Positions 6,298-9,062 of a DNA stretch of 9,062 nt are shown piece by piece. This DNA is from an uncultured Lachnospiraceae bacterium (GTDB taxonomy: Bacteria; Bacillota; Clostridia; Lachnospirales; Lachnospiraceae), in contig CAMNGO010000072.1 in assembly GCA_946538445.1 (NCBI GenBank), positions 1-9,062 on the forward strand, given 5' to 3'. Each line of letters begins with the position of its first letter. Positions within the stretch are counted from its first letter, which is position 1. The notes under the pieces are model-generated. The model saw only the letters and a program-made list of their open reading frames with translations. It did no database searches and was not told where the DNA came from. The position numbers and the translations under genes are program-made.

Positions 6298-8082
6298 ATG
6301 AGATATACGGAGGAATTGATCGAGGAAGTCAGGGAGAGAAATGATATCGTTGACGTGATCTCCGGTTATGTGTCTCTGAAAAAAAAGGGCACGTCCTATT
6401 TCGGATTATGTCCTTTTCATAATGAAAAATCTCCTTCTTTTTCTGTCAGCAGAGAGAAACAGATGTATTATTGCTTTGGCTGCGGCCAGGGCGGAGACGT
6501 ATTCGGATTCCTGATGGAGTACAACCGTCTGTCCTTCCTGGAGGCCTTGCAGGACCTTGCCGGCAGGGCAGGGATTGAACTGCCGGAGCAGGACCAGACT
6601 CCTCAGGAGAAGCAGGAAGCGGATGCCAGGCTCGTCTTAAAGGAGATGAACAAGGCGGCAGCGGTTTATTACCACTGGAATCTGCTCCATTCCAAGCGGG
6701 GAGAAAAGGCCAGAGCCTACCTTGAGAACCGGGGGATCAGCCCGGAGATGATCAAACATTTTGGACTGGGTTATGCGGATCTCTACCGTGACGGCCTCTA
6801 TCAGTACCTTAGAGGGAAAGGATATACAGACTTGCAGCTGAAGGATTCTTCCCTGGTGACCATCGACACCATAAAAGGGAGTTATGACAGATTTTTCAAC
6901 CGTGTCATGTTTCCCATCATGGATGTCAACCAGCGGGTTGTCGGATTCGGCGGTCGTGTGATGGGGGATGGAGAACCCAAATATCTGAATTCCCGGGAGA
7001 CGATTTTGTTTGATAAAGGCCGTAATCTGTATGGACTGAATTATGCCAGGAGATCCCGGGAGAAGTCCATCATCCTTTGTGAGGGTTATATGGATGTAAT
7101 CTCACTCCACCAGGCCGGATTCACCAATGCGGTGGCTCCTCTTGGAACTGCTTTTACCACTGGGCAGGCCATGCTGCTGAAACGATATGTCCAGGAGGTG
7201 GTTCTTGCCTTTGACAGTGACGGGGCAGGTATCAAGGCTGCCTTGCGGGCACTGCCGATTTTGAGGGAGGCCGGACTGAGGGGGAAAGTACTCTCATTGA
7301 AACCATACAAGGATCCCGATGAGATGATCAAGGCGGAAGGGAAGGAAGCCTTTCAGAAGAGCCTGGATCATGCACAGGCCGGCCGTATGTTTGAGCTGGA
7401 TGTCCTCCATGACCAGTATAAGCAGGATGATCCTGACAGCCGGACGGAGTTCGTTCGGGAGATGGCCAGAAAACTGGCGGAGATTGAGGAGGAAGTGGAG
7501 CGGACCGCCTATGTAACTGCAGCGGCCAACCGCTTTATGGTAAAGGAAAAGGATCTGCAGAACCTGGTAAATCGATATGGATTGGGTTATCAGTTTGAAA
7601 AAGCCAATCAGAAATATAAAAGAGAGCCGGAAACGACCGAGAGGACAGAAGCCAGAAAAACGGAACAGCAGTCCCAGCCACCCAAATTACTTCTGACCTG
7701 GCTGATCGAACATCCGGAGATCTACCCTGAGATCCGGAAGATCGTCGGGCCGGATGATTTCCTGCAGCCGCTTCACCATGCCGTGGCATTAATGATGTTT
7801 GACCAGCTTGACCGGGGAGAAGCCATCTTTCCCGCCGGAATCCTGGTGAAATTTACGGATGCGGAGGAGAAAAAGGAAGTGGCCTCCTTGTTCAGTACCC
7901 GGCTGAAATATGAACCGGATCCGGAACAAAATGACAAGGCCCTGTCCGACATCGTCCGGAAGGTGAAACTGGCCAGCATTGAGGATGAGATGACCCATAC
8001 CAATGATATAACCCGCTGGCAGGAACTCATAGCACAGAAAAACAAGATTCAGAAACTGGATCTGCACATATATAACAAATAA
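6298..8082 (+). CDS. dnaG: DNA primase DnaG
   Basis: DnaG makes the RNA primers for chromosome replication and works with the replicative helicase at the fork. The 594-residue length is usual for the family, and all three domains are present. The zinc-binding CHC2 domain (about 1-100) has Cys38, His41, Cys59 and Cys62. The central polymerase domain (about 115-430) contains the Toprim motifs EGYMD (262-266) and FDSDG (305-309), with the metal-binding acids Glu262, Asp306 and Asp308 in register with E. coli DnaG. The C-terminal helicase-interaction domain (about 460-594) follows a charged linker. AGGAGGAG lies 8 bases before the ATG, 19 bases after the sigma-like gene, so they share a transcript. 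In many Firmicutes rpoD follows dnaG directly; here trmK does. Confidence 0.98.
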   Translation: MRYTEELIEEVRERNDIVDVISGYVSLKKKGTSYFGLCPFHNEKSPSFSVSREKQMYYCFGCGQGGDVFGFLMEYNRLSFLEALQDLAGRAGIELPEQDQTPQEKQEADARLVLKEMNKAAAVYYHWNLLHSKRGEKARAYLENRGISPEMIKHFGLGYADLYRDGLYQYLRGKGYTDLQLKDSSLVTIDTIKGSYDRFFNRVMFPIMDVNQRVVGFGGRVMGDGEPKYLNSRETILFDKGRNLYGLNYARRSREKSIILCEGYMDVISLHQAGFTNAVAPLGTAFTTGQAMLLKRYVQEVVLAFDSDGAGIKAALRALPILREAGLRGKVLSLKPYKDPDEMIKAEGKEAFQKSLDHAQAGRMFELDVLHDQYKQDDPDSRTEFVREMARKLAEIEEEVERTAYVTAAANRFMVKEKDLQNLVNRYGLGYQFEKANQKYKREPETTERTEARKTEQQSQPPKLLLTWLIEHPEIYPEIRKIVGPDDFLQPLHHAVALMMFDQLDRGEAIFPAGILVKFTDAEEKKEVASLFSTRLKYEPDPEQNDKALSDIVRKVKLASIEDEMTHTNDITRWQELIAQKNKIQKLDLHIYNK

Positions 8083-8094
8083 GAGAAAAAACCC

Positions 8095-8802
8095 ATGAAT
8101 TTATCAAACAGATTATTGGCGGTGGCCTCCGCAGTCACACCCGGAAACCGGGTGGCGGATATAGGAACAGATCATGGATATGTCCCCATCTATCTGGTGC
8201 AGAAAGAAAGGATTCCTTCCGCCATCGCCATGGATGTGAACAAGGGGCCTCTGGAAAGAGCAGCCCGGCATATCAGGGAACAAGGGCTGGAATCCCGGAT
8301 CAGCACCAGGCTCAGTGACGGGTTGACACAGCTTGGGTCCCATGAGGCAGACACGGTGATCCTGGCCGGGATGGGCGGTGATCTGATCTGCAGGATCCTA
8401 TGGAAGAGAAGAGACCTCCTCGAAGAACAGCCGGAGCTGATCCTTCAGCCTCAATCCGAATGGTTTAAGGTAAGACATTCGCTTCATGATTTGGGTTACC
8501 GGATTCTTAAGGAGTGGTTTCTCAAGGATGAAGGGAAATACTATGTAGTGATAAAAGCAATTCCGGGACAGGAGAGGTATGACAAGGAGGAGGATTACAT
8601 CTACGGCGCTCTCCCGGAGGAAGAATGCCGGCCGGTCTTGAAAGAATATCTCCTTCGGGAGGAGAAAAAAAAGGAGGGCATCATGAATCGGATCCTGGCA
8701 GATGCCGGAGCGAATTCTGACCCTCAGAAAATCAGGCTGGAAGAATTGAAAAATGAATTAAAGATGATTCGGAACAAAATGGAATCGTTGGATAATCGCT
8801 GA
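8095..8802 (+). CDS. trmK: tRNA (adenine(22)-N1)-methyltransferase TrmK
   Basis: TrmK transfers a methyl group from S-adenosylmethionine to N1 of adenine 22 in bacterial tRNAs. The 235-residue product has the class I methyltransferase fold with family-specific motifs: VADIGTDHGYVP (20-31) for cofactor binding, an acidic residue at Asp47 after strand 2, the AGMGG motif (91-95) in the active-site strand, and LILQPQSE (115-122). The C-terminal part (about 165-235) is charged and likely helical, as in other TrmK proteins. It begins 12 bases after dnaG with only a weak AGAG sequence upstream, so translation may depend on coupling to dnaG. It is the last gene of the plus-strand operon. In related bacteria trmK commonly follows rpoD and precedes a Nif3-like gene; neither is beside it here. 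Confidence 0.93.
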   Translation: MNLSNRLLAVASAVTPGNRVADIGTDHGYVPIYLVQKERIPSAIAMDVNKGPLERAARHIREQGLESRISTRLSDGLTQLGSHEADTVILAGMGGDLICRILWKRRDLLEEQPELILQPQSEWFKVRHSLHDLGYRILKEWFLKDEGKYYVVIKAIPGQERYDKEEDYIYGALPEEECRPVLKEYLLREEKKKEGIMNRILADAGANSDPQKIRLEELKNELKMIRNKMESLDNR

Positions 8803-8822
8803 CTGAGATGAGGATAGTCAGC
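8798..8822. terminator. Possible hairpin between convergent trmK and rnpB
   Basis: GCTGACT (8798-8804) and AGTCAGC (8816-8822) can pair as a 7-bp stem with an 11-base loop, and the trmK stop codon lies in the left arm. A direct repeat ATAGTCAG occurs at 8814-8821 and 8823-8830. Neither strand has a T-run after the stem, so this is not a classical intrinsic terminator. The sequence may instead take part in the 3' end and P1 helix of the RNase P RNA. Confidence 0.3.
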
Positions 8823-8823
8823 A

Positions 8824-9062
8824 TAGTCAGAGCCGGACGATAAGCCGGGTTATGTCGTGAATGATCATCTGTCTGAATCTGCCGTCGCCGGCAGACTTAA
8901 GCGACCTACCTGGAGACTACCCGGGCAAGGTTTATCGTCTCGCGTTTGGTCTTGCTTCGGATGGGGTTTACATGGCACCCTCTGTTACCAGAGAATCGGT
9001 GAGCTCTTACCTCCCCTTTCCACCCTTACCAGATATGCTGGCGGTAGATTTCTGTTGCACTA
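8824..9062 (-). ncRNA. rnpB: RNase P RNA (type A), 3' portion
   Basis: The minus strand carries the catalytic RNA of RNase P, which removes 5' leaders from tRNA precursors. From the right edge inward it shows AGTGCAACAGAAA with ACCGCC, then GGTAAGGGTGGAAAGG and GGTAAGAGC. These are followed by the CTCTGGTAACAGAG hairpin, GTAAACCCC, and GAAGCAAGACCAAACG. Further in are the GGTAGGTCGCTTAAG segment, the P18 hairpin (stem GTCTGCC/GGCAGAT, 8878-8895), and the 3' universal GATCATTCACGACATAACC with CGGCTTATCG. The order matches the E. coli type A molecule closely. The 5' part, including the first P4 strand, lies outside the window, so about 240 bases of a molecule usually 350-400 long are seen. The mature 3' end is uncertain by roughly 15 bases because the P1 partner strand is missing. 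It converges on trmK. Confidence 0.96.

Noticed and set aside
6240..6298. Possible frameshift hiding region 4 of the sigma-like gene
   Set aside because: Only 19 bases lie between its stop and the dnaG start, and dnaG is intact from its first residue, so there is no room for a region 4 in any frame here.

Overview
The window looks like chromosomal DNA from a Firmicute of the class Clostridia, probably Lachnospiraceae-like. The evidence is the DnaG primase and TrmK sequences, purine-rich GGAGG-type ribosome binding sites, a TTG start behind a strong Shine-Dalgarno sequence, sigma-A-type promoters, and a type A RNase P RNA. Coding density is high, and apart from the AT-rich first ~155 bases the composition is fairly even. 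No insertion sequence, CRISPR array, tRNA or phage gene is visible. The lineage is an inference from gene content, not a database result.

Layout. Bases 1-155 are AT-rich and hold the first six codons of a minus-strand gene that leaves the window. On the minus strand, 4217 to 156 is a two-gene operon: a CNNM/CBS/CorC-type membrane transporter protein, then a 916-residue protein with an unrecognised 500-residue N-terminal part and a C-terminal AAA+ domain of the McrB type in which nearly every nucleotide-handling motif is altered. A perfect consensus promoter (TTGACA, 17 bp, TATAAT) drives this operon. Back to back with it, a second promoter drives a compact plus-strand operon from 4378 to 8802. 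This encodes a Gfo/Idh/MocA-fold protein lacking the usual catalytic residues, a sigma-70-like protein with regions 1.1 to 3 but no region 4, DnaG primase, and TrmK. Convergent with it at the right edge is the 3' part of the RNase P RNA gene (rnpB).

How the genes fit together. DnaG and TrmK are what remains recognisable of the Firmicute macromolecular-synthesis operon, in which rpoD usually lies between dnaG and trmK. Here only 12 bases separate these two, and the sigma-related gene sits upstream of dnaG. That gene cannot be a normal housekeeping sigma factor, because the -35-binding domain is absent and key -10 melting and recognition residues are changed. The most interesting feature is that three of the six full-length proteins resemble well-known families yet have lost hallmark functional residues: the sigma-like protein, the oxidoreductase-like protein just upstream and nearly fused to it, and the McrB-like ATPase. 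The first two are probably translationally coupled and may form a regulatory pair. That is inference. What is directly seen is the tight coupling and the altered motifs.
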